A DNA stretch of 64,000 bases, from contig JAFDZO010000015.1 of NCBI GenBank assembly GCA_018266845.1, positions 19,699 through 83,698 of the forward strand, read 5' to 3'. Position 1 is the stretch's first letter; every line of letters begins with the position of its first letter. The position numbers and the translations under genes are program-made. The stretch comes from Bacteroidota bacterium. GTDB lineage: Bacteria > Bacteroidota > Ignavibacteria > Tepidaquicellales > Tepidaquicellaceae. Shown piece after piece: positions 16,135-24,686 of this stretch. The notes under the pieces are model-generated. The model saw only the letters and a program-made list of their open reading frames with translations, was not told the origin of the DNA and ran no database searches.

Positions 16135-16873
16135 AGATACAGGGTTAACCAAAAAAGTAATCCTCAACCGTCCCGAGAAAAGAAATTCTCTGGATGAAGA
16201 AATGATCTCCGAAATCACTTATGCATTCAATTCTCTTTCAGAAGATAAAGATACGAAGTCAATAATATTAACCGGCGCGGGAGGAAACTTCTGTTCGGGA
16301 TTGTTTTTGGATTATCTTCAAAAGATTTCCGAGTTTGACATTCTGCAGAACAAGCAGGATTCGCAGAAATTCAAATCAATGCTGCTGGCAATTTACAACT
16401 GCAAAAAACCGGTTGTAGCAATGGTGGAAGGTTACGCCCTTGCAGGCGGCTGCGGAATTGCAAGCGTTTGCGATTTTATTATTGCTTCAGATAAAGCAAC
16501 CTTCGGCTACACTGAGGTAAAGATTGGATTTATTCCTGCAATCGTGATGATTTTCCTTATGAAGAGAGTTACCGAAACAGTTGCTAAAGATTTACTACTT
16601 ACATCGCGCTTCATCAATGGCACTGAGGCAAAAGAGCTTGGATTCTCAAACTATGTTGTTTCATCAGAAGAACTTGAAAGATTTACAATGAAACACTGCG
16701 AATCATTGAACAAGCTTCCGATGAGTTCAATGGCATTAACAAAAGAAATGTTCAAGAACATTCCTTCAATGAGCTTTGAATCATCTTTGGATTATGCAGT
16801 TGATTTAAACGCAATAACAAGAATGACTGACGAATGCAAAAACGGAGTCAGTTCTTTTTTAAATAAAAAGTAA
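16109..16873 (+). CDS. Enoyl-CoA hydratase/isomerase (crotonase) family protein
   Basis: A 254-residue crotonase-fold protein. The oxyanion-hole segments are TGAGGNFCSGL and VEGYALAGGCGIASVCDF. The position of the first catalytic Glu of classical hydratases (GGxE) is Gly here (AGGCG). The second Glu is kept in FGYTEVKIGFIP. Family knowledge suggests isomerases and some hydratase relatives use only that second acid, so the precise reaction is uncertain. It overlaps the ABC ATPase gene by 26 bp and is followed 4 bp later by a toxin-antitoxin pair. Confidence 0.87.
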   Translation: MTYNKIIIEDTGLTKKVILNRPEKRNSLDEEMISEITYAFNSLSEDKDTKSIILTGAGGNFCSGLFLDYLQKISEFDILQNKQDSQKFKSMLLAIYNCKKPVVAMVEGYALAGGCGIASVCDFIIASDKATFGYTEVKIGFIPAIVMIFLMKRVTETVAKDLLLTSRFINGTEAKELGFSNYVVSSEELERFTMKHCESLNKLPMSSMALTKEMFKNIPSMSFESSLDYAVDLNAITRMTDECKNGVSSFLNKK

Positions 16874-16877
16874 TGTT

Positions 16878-17063
16878 ATGACACAATTAAAAGAGCTTAC
16901 CATTAAGACGATAGAAAATTTGCCGGACAGCTGCACAATTGATGATATTATGTATGAAATTAACTTTGTAAACCAAGTGATGGAGGGAATAAAAGATGCT
17001 GATGAAAAGAAATACATTTCAACAGATGAGTTGTTACAAAAAGTAAAAGAATGGCAGAAATAG
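16878..17063 (+). CDS. Small antitoxin of a ParE/RelE-type module
   Basis: A 61-residue acidic protein (IKTIENLPDSCTIDDIMYEINFVNQVMEGIKDADEKKYISTDELLQKVKEW). The pattern of ENLP-D...DDIM followed by a G(I/L)xDxxxxK-x-(I/V)S segment and a C-terminal Lys/Trp helix is typical of antitoxins encoded before ParE-family toxins. Its last 13 bp overlap the toxin gene, as usual for such pairs. Confidence 0.78.
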   Translation: MTQLKELTIKTIENLPDSCTIDDIMYEINFVNQVMEGIKDADEKKYISTDELLQKVKEWQK

Positions 17064-17359
17064 TCTGGACAGAAAAATCGGAGAAAAGTCTAAAGTCAAT
17101 TTTCGATTATATCTCAAAAGATTCAAAATTTTATGCGGGAAAATTTATTAGTTCTTTGGTTTCATCTACCAGAAAACTTGAGTCTTTTCCTAAGCTAGGC
17201 AGGGTTGTACCTGAATTCAATATTGAAACAATAAGAGAGATTATTTTTTACAATTATAGAATTGTTTACAGAGTAAATTCTGATTTAATAGAAATTCTCC
17301 TAGTAATTCATGCAGCGAGAGATTTTGAAAAAACATTTAAAAAAGATTGGGAAATTTAA
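17051..17359 (+). CDS. ParE/RelE superfamily toxin
   Basis: A 102-residue protein of the ParE/RelE superfamily. WTEKSEKSLKSIFDYIS begins the fold, followed by FPKLGRVVPEF, IREIIFYNYRIVYRV and the closing IEILLVIHAARDF. This layout is closest to ParE-type toxins, which act on DNA gyrase; RelE-type mRNA cleavage is less likely but cannot be excluded by eye. It is directly coupled to the upstream antitoxin and appears intact. Confidence 0.85.
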   Translation: MAEIVWTEKSEKSLKSIFDYISKDSKFYAGKFISSLVSSTRKLESFPKLGRVVPEFNIETIREIIFYNYRIVYRVNSDLIEILLVIHAARDFEKTFKKDWEI

Positions 17360-17369
17360 AATTTATAAA

Positions 17370-18434
17370 ATGGCAGAAAAAAAATACAACGAAATACAAT
17401 ATCTCGATAGAAACGAATCACAATACGGTCCGTCACCTAAGTGCTATGAATATCTTAAACACGCAACGATAGACGATTTATCATGGTATTCAAGAGATTT
17501 TGCTAAGGGAGTAAAATCAAGCCTCTCAAAAAGAATTGCAAACGATTTCAATATTGATGAAAGACAGGTTATTCTTTCATACGGAAGTGAAGATTTATTG
17601 AAGCAGATAATTCATTACTATCTCGATAGAAAAGAAAAGATATTAATTCCCAAAGAAGCGTGGTGGTATTATAAAAAAGTCGCTTATGAAGTCGGAGGAT
17701 TTAACGTTGAATACCCTATGTATATTGGAGAAAAAGACGGACTGAAAACATATATGTACGATGTTGACAGAATGATTGAGATTTATACCCGCGAAAGACC
17801 AAGAATTGTTTTGATAGCTTCGCCAAATAACCCTACAGGAAACAGAATTCCCAAAGAGGAACTCAGAAGATTTCTCGATGCTTGCCGAGGGGCAATAGTA
17901 ATGATTGACGAAGCGTATTGGGGATTCGGCTCAACAGAAAATGATTATGTAAAAGAGTACATCGATGAGTTTCCGAACTTAGTTATCTGCAGAACATTTT
18001 CAAAATACTACGCTCTTGCTGGAGCAAGAATAGGTTTTGCATTTGCCGGAAAAAATCTTGAAGAGCTGATAAATTTCTCTGTAAGATATCTTGGCTATAA
18101 TAAAATGTCCGAGAAACTTGGAGAGATAGCGCTTGATGATTCGGAATATTATGAACGTGTAACAAAACTGATGCAGGAAGATAAAGAATATTTTTATAAG
18201 GAGTTTAATGCAATGGAAGGATTCACAGCATACAAATCTTATGCAAACTTTATGCTTGTAGATATGCCTCAGCATATAAGAAAAGATCTTGATAAATATT
18301 TAAAGGAAAGAAATTTGCTCATTAAGTTTTTAAATGAAGAAGCTTTTAAGACGGAGACAAGAATTACTTTAGGCACTAGAGAGCAGAATTACCATTTGAT
18401 GGAGTGCATTAAAGATTTTTTAACAGGAAAATAA
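17370..18434 (+). CDS. Histidinol-phosphate aminotransferase-like PLP enzyme
   Basis: A 354-residue fold-type I aminotransferase if started at the ATG at 17370. The frame is open from 17310, but that would run 50 bp into the toxin gene. Seen: LDRNESQYGPSP near the N-terminus (as in HisC), ASPNNPTGNRIP, MIDEAYWGF and the PLP-lysine region RTFSKYYALAGARIGF. It transfers an amino group, with HisC or CobD-type substrates the nearest guess. No histidine or cobalamin genes are nearby, so the pathway cannot be named. Confidence 0.83.
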   Translation: MAEKKYNEIQYLDRNESQYGPSPKCYEYLKHATIDDLSWYSRDFAKGVKSSLSKRIANDFNIDERQVILSYGSEDLLKQIIHYYLDRKEKILIPKEAWWYYKKVAYEVGGFNVEYPMYIGEKDGLKTYMYDVDRMIEIYTRERPRIVLIASPNNPTGNRIPKEELRRFLDACRGAIVMIDEAYWGFGSTENDYVKEYIDEFPNLVICRTFSKYYALAGARIGFAFAGKNLEELINFSVRYLGYNKMSEKLGEIALDDSEYYERVTKLMQEDKEYFYKEFNAMEGFTAYKSYANFMLVDMPQHIRKDLDKYLKERNLLIKFLNEEAFKTETRITLGTREQNYHLMECIKDFLTGK

Positions 18435-18447
18435 TTTTTAATCAGTG

Positions 18448-18969
18448 ATGAAGAAAAATTTCATAATCGTTTTAATTTTAAGTTTTTATTTTTTACAGGG
18501 CTGTGATAAGAAGGAAGAAACTCAATGGAAAGTTAAAGATCCAAAAGAAACTGTAAACCAGCATCCAGAGCCTCAGTTTAAGAAAGAAGGAGACCTTACA
18601 TTTTTAAAGAAGGACGGTAAGGAAATTAAAAAAATAGATATAGAGGTTGCCGATAACGGACCTGAAAGGCAGCAGGGACTTATGTACAGAAAATCAATGC
18701 CGGAAAGTGAAGGCATGCTTTTTATTTTTCCGCAGGATGATGACCAGGCTTTCTGGATGAAGAACACAATCATGCCGCTTGATATAATTTTTATTAACTC
18801 TGATAAGCAGATTGTAAAGATATATAAGAACACAACTCCCTACTCTGAAAAATCACTGCCTTCAATTAAAAAGGCAATGTATGTTGTCGAAACCGTAGCA
18901 GGATTTTGTGATAGGTTCGGAGTTTCAGAAGGTGATAAAGTTAATTATAACTACCAGCAAACAAAATAA
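18448..18969 (+). CDS. DUF192 family lipoprotein
   Basis: A 173-residue protein. An in-frame GTG lies one codon upstream of the chosen ATG. Lipoprotein signal: basic start, hydrophobic run, lipobox LQGC. The DUF192 domain (about 60-170) shows ADNGPERQQGLMYRKSMPESEGMLFIFP, FWMKNTIMPLDIIFI and the closing VVETVAGFCDRFGVSEGDKV. The family is secreted or periplasmic and of unknown function. A hairpin terminator follows. Confidence 0.9.
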   Translation: MKKNFIIVLILSFYFLQGCDKKEETQWKVKDPKETVNQHPEPQFKKEGDLTFLKKDGKEIKKIDIEVADNGPERQQGLMYRKSMPESEGMLFIFPQDDDQAFWMKNTIMPLDIIFINSDKQIVKIYKNTTPYSEKSLPSIKKAMYVVETVAGFCDRFGVSEGDKVNYNYQQTK

Positions 18970-18977
18970 TTATTCAT

Positions 18978-19007
18978 AGGAGAGGCGAGCTCCTCTCCTG
19001 AATTTTA
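18978..19007 (+). terminator. Hairpin terminator after the DUF192 gene
   Basis: An 8-bp perfect stem AGGAGAGG/CCTCTCCT (18978-18985 with 18992-18999) with a 6-nt loop, followed by GAATTTTAAT. The T run is short. Confidence 0.65.
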
Positions 19008-19065
19008 ATCAAACCACTTTTATAAGATAATTTTACTTCTTAAATAAATTAAATTCGGTTAATTT

Positions 19066-20460
19066 ATGACGGGTAAAATCATTCTTTTAGTCTTTCTCTT
19101 CGTTGTTTCCTCCAATATTTATTCTCAAAGTTCATTTAGCGAGAAATTTATTCACTCTTTAATTTTTGATGAAGTCCTTGACAAGAGTTTCGTTGATAAA
19201 GAAGATTTAGTATATTCAAACCGTCTTGGAATAAAATACGAAGTAGAAAAAGAAAAATTTTTAATCGGATATGATATTGATAATGAAGTAAAAGAAAAGT
19301 TAATATTGAATGAGGTAAAATATTTCATTTCAGAAGAATCTTTGGATAATAATTTTTCCAAGATAATCTTCACGGCTCCGGAAATAAACTACTCTAAAGA
19401 TTTTTATTTTCTCAGCGGCAAACTGGTTAATCCCATAAAGTACTTCACCCGCGGCTGGAAAAAACTAAACGGAAAATATTTTCAATTTCTTGTAAGTGAT
19501 GAGAGGTTGTTTAATGATTATTGCATCAAAAAACTCGAAGACTTTGTTGATAAAACTTCTGAAATATTAAGGTTATCAAACAAAGAGAAAAATACTTTAA
19601 GTAAAGAAAAGCTCTTATATGTTTTTTGCAAAAATCAGGATGAAATAAAATCAATAACAGGATATGCTTCCCGCGGACAATTTATTTTGAATTACGATGC
19701 CGTTGTTACCACATATTCATGCCATTATCATGAAGTCGCTCATTTTTTGATTAACTATAAATTAAAGAGTCTGCCATTATATTTAATTCCTTTTTTACAG
19801 GAAGGCTTTGCAGTTGCTGTTGGAGGACGAGGGGGGCAATCTGCCGAAGTACTCGCTGATGTGGGATATTATTTAGCGCGCAGCGGTATTGTAGATTACA
19901 AAAACTTGTTTGAAGCTGAGGGATTTAAAAATGAAGACGCTACAATCTCGTATCCTATTGCGGGGCTTTTTAGCAGATATTTAATTGTTAAAAATGTCGA
20001 TGAATATTTAGAGCTTTACCGGAAATTTTCTGGCAGCCCGGCTGAAATAAATTTGATAAAGCTAAATATGATTGATAAAAATATTTTAGCAAATTTTGAA
20101 GAGTTTTTAAAAACCTATAAAGTATCTGAAAAAATTACCTTTGATAATAGAACTAATTCACAAGAGATAAAAACCGAAAAATCTTTTTTCCTTACACCTG
20201 TAAACCCATTGGAGGGATACAGAAGCATCAAGTGTGTAGAATTGATTAAAGATAAGGAATATAAAGGAGAAAAATATTATTTTGCTATTAACGAAGCTGA
20301 AATTAATATTTATAACCTGTACTCAAATGAACTTATAGCTTCGCACGTGAATTCATTTTCAAAAAATCCGGCTAAATATTTTAACGGAAAAGATTATGAG
20401 TTTTATATAAGTAAAGATTTGCTTGATGAAGATTTTAATGATTTAAAAATTTCCTATTGA
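19066..20460 (+). CDS. Secreted zinc metallopeptidase-like protein (gluzincin type)
   Basis: A 464-residue protein with a signal peptide (IILLVFLFVVSSNIYSQ). The HEVAH motif is at 222-226 and a candidate third zinc ligand Glu lies at about 246 in LQEGFAVAVGG. This HExxH-x(19)-E spacing and the EGFA motif suit peptidase-MA/gluzincin families. The N-terminal 150 residues and the C-terminal about 120 residues are unrecognised. Its stop overlaps the start of the DUF423 gene (TGATG), so the two are translationally coupled. Substrate unknown. Confidence 0.72.
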   Translation: MTGKIILLVFLFVVSSNIYSQSSFSEKFIHSLIFDEVLDKSFVDKEDLVYSNRLGIKYEVEKEKFLIGYDIDNEVKEKLILNEVKYFISEESLDNNFSKIIFTAPEINYSKDFYFLSGKLVNPIKYFTRGWKKLNGKYFQFLVSDERLFNDYCIKKLEDFVDKTSEILRLSNKEKNTLSKEKLLYVFCKNQDEIKSITGYASRGQFILNYDAVVTTYSCHYHEVAHFLINYKLKSLPLYLIPFLQEGFAVAVGGRGGQSAEVLADVGYYLARSGIVDYKNLFEAEGFKNEDATISYPIAGLFSRYLIVKNVDEYLELYRKFSGSPAEINLIKLNMIDKNILANFEEFLKTYKVSEKITFDNRTNSQEIKTEKSFFLTPVNPLEGYRSIKCVELIKDKEYKGEKYYFAINEAEINIYNLYSNELIASHVNSFSKNPAKYFNGKDYEFYISKDLLDEDFNDLKISY

Positions 20461-20822
20461 TGAAGAACAAAATAATTTTTGCAGGGGCGGTTTTCGGATT
20501 TTTAGGAGTTGCGCTTGGCGCTTTCGGCGCTCACGTTCTCAAAAATGCGTTTACGCCCGAGCAGTTTGATAATTTTAGGACCGGCATAATGTACCAATTG
20601 GTGCATGCCGTAGTACTTATCAGTATCGGATTTTTGGGAATACAAAAGCTTTTCAAAGCAGCTTATTTTTTTATAGCAGGGGTGATTTTGTTTTCATTCT
20701 CGCTATATATTTATACCATATTTAATTTGAAGTTTGCCGCTATGTTTGCTCCTTTTGGAGGAGTCTCATTTATGATAGGATGGATTTTATTAACAATATA
20801 TTCGCTAAAAAAAGAAAGCTGA
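20460..20822 (+). CDS. DUF423 family membrane protein
   Basis: A 120-residue protein with four membrane helices. The family hallmark GVALGAFGAHVLKN is near the N-terminus, followed by FRTGIMYQLVHAVVL, and the C-terminal part has FAPFGGVSFMIGWI. The start is taken as the ATG overlapping the previous stop. The family (YgdD/YwdK) is widespread and of unknown function. Its 3' end overlaps the next gene by 43 bp. Confidence 0.9.
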   Translation: MKNKIIFAGAVFGFLGVALGAFGAHVLKNAFTPEQFDNFRTGIMYQLVHAVVLISIGFLGIQKLFKAAYFFIAGVILFSFSLYIYTIFNLKFAAMFAPFGGVSFMIGWILLTIYSLKKES

Positions 20823-22570
20823 AAAAAATTCTTTTCATATTGTTACTTCTCATTTATATGAACGGTTTCTCACAGGTGAAAATCCGTTCTGTTAATATTT
20901 CTGGAAACGATTTTTTTTCCGATAATGATATTTTATCAATGATGATTTTGAAAAAGGGAGGAGATTTCAGTGAAAAGCAAATTAGCGAAGATGTAAGAAC
21001 AATAAGAAGCAAATATAAAAATGAAGGTTTTCTTCTTGCAGGCGTAAAAGAGGGAAACAGAATTTTTAACTCCGATTCCACCTCTGTTGAACTCAATATA
21101 GATATAAAAGAAGGAAGCAGAGTTGTAATTGGAAATATTATTATAGAAGGAAATGAAAAGATTTCAAAAGAAGAAATTCTCTCCTTCTTTGAAACGAAGA
21201 CAGGAGAGATTTTAAGAGATAATACTCTGAATAACGACATTCTTGAACTTTTAAATATGTATGAAAAGAGGGGGCTTCCTTTTGCGAAGGTAGTTATAAA
21301 AAATGTCTCATTGTATGATAAAGAGGAAAAATTAAAAATAGAGATAATTGTTAGTGAAAATTCAAAGGTTCAAATTGACCAGATAAAGATAAAGGGAAAT
21401 GATGAAACTAAAGAAAGTGTAATTTTACGGGAAATAAAACTCCCCCAAGATAAAACAATTAATATAGATTTTCTTTCAAATTTAAAGCGAAGACTTGAAA
21501 GACTAAATATATTTGAGACAGTTGATGACCCTAAAATTTATTCTTTAAAAGAAAAAAATAAATCAGGTTTGCTAATACAGGTTAAGGAAGGAAATACAAA
21601 TACTTTTGACGGTATCCTTGGTTATGTTCCACCTGCAAATGAAAATGAAAACGGATATCTTACCGGACTTGCTAATGTATCGTTTAGAAATCTTTTCGGA
21701 ACAGGAAGAAGGATTGATGCAAAATATCAGGCAGAAGTCCGCTCTACTCAGGAGCTTTCATTTAACTATTCAGAGCCGTATGTTTTCGGTTATCCGGTTT
21801 ATGCCAATCTCGGCTTTCTTCAGAGAATACAGGATACAACCTATACGAGAAGGAAATTTGACATTAAAACAGATTTTCTTTTCAGTGATAATTTTACAGT
21901 CAGCGGCTTAGCAGGATATGAGCGGATAATACCAACTGATTCGAGCAGGTACTATTTTAAAATAGCAGACTCACAAACGTTTCTTACAGGACTAGAGTTA
22001 AAATACGACACGAGAGATAATATTTATTCTCCTACCAGAGGAATTTTATACATTACTTCCTATTCGTATGGCACTAAAAGAATTTTTAATATTCAGGACT
22101 TGCAGGGATTGGGGTTTCAGGAAAATTTCATTGTTCAAAAATATTCAATGGATGTAGAGATTTATATGTCATTTTTGAAAAGACAAGCATTACTGTTAAG
22201 AGGCTTTGCCGGGGAAGTCCGCTCTGATAAATTGGAAGATTCAGATTTTCTAAGAATTGGCGGGAACAAATTTATCCGGGGTTACCGAAGTGAACAGTTT
22301 CTCGCATCACGGCTGGCAGCCGGAACATTTGAACCAAGATACCTTGTATCGAGAAAAAGCTTCCTCTTTGGATTTTATGATTTCGGATATTACTTTAAGC
22401 CTGAAGATATTGCGAACAATGTAACAGAGCAAAGCGGATTTTTATTCGGATATGGTTTCGGAATACGCCTTGAAACACAACTGGGGATAATAGGCGTAAG
22501 CTATGGTCTGGGCAAAGGAGATGGTTTCTTAGACGGAAAAATTACATTCGGGCTGATAAATAATTTTTAA
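20780..22570 (+). CDS. BamA/TamA-like POTRA outer-membrane protein
   Basis: A 596-residue protein. After a signal sequence (KKILFILLLLIYMNGFSQ) come about three POTRA domains (for example VKIRSVNISGNDFFSDNDILSMM, then VVIGNIIIEGNEKISKEEIL, then VQIDQIKIKGNDETKESVILREI) and a 16-strand Omp85 barrel with FLRIGGNKFIRGYRSEQF near the end. It is shorter than BamA, which usually has five POTRA domains, so TamA-like or accessory insertion of outer-membrane proteins is possible. The ATG chosen lies inside the DUF423 gene; an in-frame CTG overlaps that gene's stop. Confidence 0.87.
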   Translation: MDFINNIFAKKRKLKKILFILLLLIYMNGFSQVKIRSVNISGNDFFSDNDILSMMILKKGGDFSEKQISEDVRTIRSKYKNEGFLLAGVKEGNRIFNSDSTSVELNIDIKEGSRVVIGNIIIEGNEKISKEEILSFFETKTGEILRDNTLNNDILELLNMYEKRGLPFAKVVIKNVSLYDKEEKLKIEIIVSENSKVQIDQIKIKGNDETKESVILREIKLPQDKTINIDFLSNLKRRLERLNIFETVDDPKIYSLKEKNKSGLLIQVKEGNTNTFDGILGYVPPANENENGYLTGLANVSFRNLFGTGRRIDAKYQAEVRSTQELSFNYSEPYVFGYPVYANLGFLQRIQDTTYTRRKFDIKTDFLFSDNFTVSGLAGYERIIPTDSSRYYFKIADSQTFLTGLELKYDTRDNIYSPTRGILYITSYSYGTKRIFNIQDLQGLGFQENFIVQKYSMDVEIYMSFLKRQALLLRGFAGEVRSDKLEDSDFLRIGGNKFIRGYRSEQFLASRLAAGTFEPRYLVSRKSFLFGFYDFGYYFKPEDIANNVTEQSGFLFGYGFGIRLETQLGIIGVSYGLGKGDGFLDGKITFGLINNF

Positions 22571-23958
22571 TATACAATTATTTTTAGAGGTTCGCTGACT
22601 ATAGCTTCGTTGAATATTCTTTCACCTATTACGCATTCCGAGCATTTACCTTTAATGCAATAAAAATTGTGGAGGTGAATTAATCCTTGCTCATCGGAAA
22701 CAGTTTTGGGTTTCACGTTTAATTGAGCTTCCATTGTGCGGGTAATTTCATTCGAGTTAATACATTTCAAGTTAGAGTAGAACTCTAAAACTTTTTGTTT
22801 TGTATCCTGAATTTCAAACTCAATAGTATAAAGATAAACTAAAGGAATTATTACGTTAGTTATGATGTCATTCACTCTCTCCTTCCCTATATATTTCGTT
22901 TTAGATTTCGTCTCTTTACCAAAGTTATAATGGTTTTTCCAATAGCCGGATATTTCGACATTAAGAAACAAATCTATAAGTTTGTTGTGAATTTTCCTTT
23001 CATTGTTAAAAATGTTGATAATTTCTTTTAGAAAATCCCCGAATAAAACTTTATATAATAACCCGGAAGCATATGCCAGTCTTACAGTCGGAAAATTCGG
23101 AGGTCTGAGACGGAAAAAATTCCACTCGGATTTATCAAGAGTTTCCGGAAATCTTTTGTTTCTGGTTTCATTCCATATCACCTTTAAGAGAGAAATATAT
23201 TCATCTTTATATTTCAAATCGTGCAGAAACCCCGCTGCTCCGAACAACACCGCGTCAAGAAACAATTTATCGTTTTCAAACTCTTCATACTGAAAGCTTC
23301 TTGCCAGTTTTAAAAATTGCGCTTTATTTTTTGAATAACCAAGCGCTTCGCAGATGAACTCAAATAAGACAATTTGCCACGTAAATTTTTTGTTTCTGCT
23401 TTCTTGAAAATCATCAAGCCGGTTTCGTAATCTAATAGTTTTATATTTTAATCTTTTAAACCCAAAATCTCTAATTACATCGGTTTTAAAATCTGCTTCA
23501 ATTTCTTTAACGTTTGGAAAACATGGCAGCTTAAACTTAGGCGAAGGATTATTTATTATATCTTTCCATATAATATGAATAGATTGCTTCAAAAAGTTAG
23601 AGAGAATTATCGTAGGAATATCTCTCGATTTTTTCACTCTGGGAATTTTCTTTTTCACTTCATCATCTTCATCCCAAAACACAACTTGCAGGATTACTTT
23701 GTTGTATTTGTTGTCTCCTTTATGATTATGCTGCTTCCAGCCTTTGAAGTCCCTATGAATTTCAATATCCCCGGAATACAATTTTCCGTCTAATCTAATT
23801 TTAGCATCAATAAAATCAGGACCGGCATCCGAATTTTTTTCTCCGAAATCTAAAACTTCAAGTGTTTTGTTATCGCAGGTCATTAACCGCGATTCGTAAT
23901 AAGAAGGGCTTTCCCATATTCTGGATATAAAACTCTCATTAATGTTAAGTTTTTTCAT
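22567..23958 (-). CDS. DUF2851 family protein
   Basis: A 463-residue protein matching DUF2851: N-terminal ISRIWESPSYYESRLMTCDNKTLEVLDFGEKNSDAGPDFIDAKIRLDGKLYSGDIEIH-type region, a long helical middle, and a C-terminal Cys-rich segment (YCIKGKCSEC) that might bind zinc or a cluster. The N-terminal pattern (GPDF, GDIEIH) recalls nuclease-like folds, but activity is unproven. Its stop codon overlaps the stop of the convergent BamA-like gene by 2 bp. Confidence 0.88.
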   Translation of the reverse strand: MKKLNINESFISRIWESPSYYESRLMTCDNKTLEVLDFGEKNSDAGPDFIDAKIRLDGKLYSGDIEIHRDFKGWKQHNHKGDNKYNKVILQVVFWDEDDEVKKKIPRVKKSRDIPTIILSNFLKQSIHIIWKDIINNPSPKFKLPCFPNVKEIEADFKTDVIRDFGFKRLKYKTIRLRNRLDDFQESRNKKFTWQIVLFEFICEALGYSKNKAQFLKLARSFQYEEFENDKLFLDAVLFGAAGFLHDLKYKDEYISLLKVIWNETRNKRFPETLDKSEWNFFRLRPPNFPTVRLAYASGLLYKVLFGDFLKEIINIFNNERKIHNKLIDLFLNVEISGYWKNHYNFGKETKSKTKYIGKERVNDIITNVIIPLVYLYTIEFEIQDTKQKVLEFYSNLKCINSNEITRTMEAQLNVKPKTVSDEQGLIHLHNFYCIKGKCSECVIGERIFNEAIVSEPLKIIVY

Positions 23959-24016
23959 TAACTTTTAAAAAGGTTTTTCATAAATTAACAGTATTAATTT
24001 TAATTAAAAACCAAAA

Positions 24017-24595
24017 TTGAAAAAAGTATTTATGTTTAAATTTCATTTATCAATCCTGACCCTACTTTTAGCTGCTTTCATTTTTTCTTCCTGTTCAAAA
24101 ACTCCAAGCACAAAGCCGGAGCAAACCTATATTGACGATGGAAAAAAATTGGAGGAAGAAAAAAAATATGATGAAGCTATTGCAAACTACAAGGAACTTA
24201 TTAAAAATTACCCGGCTTCTGAAAAAAATGCTATTTATGCATACAATAGAATAGCAGGTATATATTTTGAAAATATGAGAGATTACCAGAAAACCGTTGA
24301 TACATATATTGAGATGGCTGACAAATTTCCAAACACCAAAGACGGTAAAAATGCCCTTTTTATGGCTGCGTTTACCTATGACGAACATATGAAGGACAAA
24401 GAAAAGGCAAAGGATGCTTATAAAAAGTTTTTAGCAAAGTATCCTCAGGATACCGACCCTAATGACAAAATGAGCGAATCTGCAAAAACCATGCTTCAGG
24501 TTCTTGAATCAGGAAAAACTATAGAGGATATGATTAAAGAAAATTCTGGAAGCGATAAAACCCAGAAGAAAGACACTACAAAAACGAAAAAATAA
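24017..24595 (+). CDS. TPR lipoprotein (BamD/CpoB-like)
   Basis: A 192-residue protein starting at TTG (LKKVF...); an ATG five codons later would also work. Lipobox FSSC. Three TPR-like helical repeats with conserved DEAIANYKELIKNYP, TVDTYIEMADKFP and AKDAYKKFLAKYP units, spanning about 38-150. The C-terminus is Lys/Thr-rich. It is presumably a periplasmic-side lipoprotein in envelope assembly or cell division, by analogy to BamD and CpoB. A terminator follows. Confidence 0.82.
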   Translation: MKKVFMFKFHLSILTLLLAAFIFSSCSKTPSTKPEQTYIDDGKKLEEEKKYDEAIANYKELIKNYPASEKNAIYAYNRIAGIYFENMRDYQKTVDTYIEMADKFPNTKDGKNALFMAAFTYDEHMKDKEKAKDAYKKFLAKYPQDTDPNDKMSESAKTMLQVLESGKTIEDMIKENSGSDKTQKKDTTKTKK

Positions 24596-24617
24596 TTTTT
24601 TATATTTGTGAATTTTC

Positions 24618-24650
24618 AAAAGGTGAGTATTTTTATGCTCGCCTTTTTTT
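24618..24650 (+). terminator. Rho-independent terminator after the TPR lipoprotein gene
   Basis: A 10-bp stem AAAAGGTGAG/CTCGCCTTTT (24618-24627 with 24638-24647; one G-U pair), a 10-nt loop and a T run. Confidence 0.8.
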
Positions 24651-24686
24651 ATGAACTTTTTTTTCTTCATGCCGTTTAATGAATAA

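Noticed and set aside
17310..17369. Aminotransferase start at 17310
   Set aside because: It would overlap the toxin gene by 50 bp; the ATG at 17370 gives the usual N-terminus.
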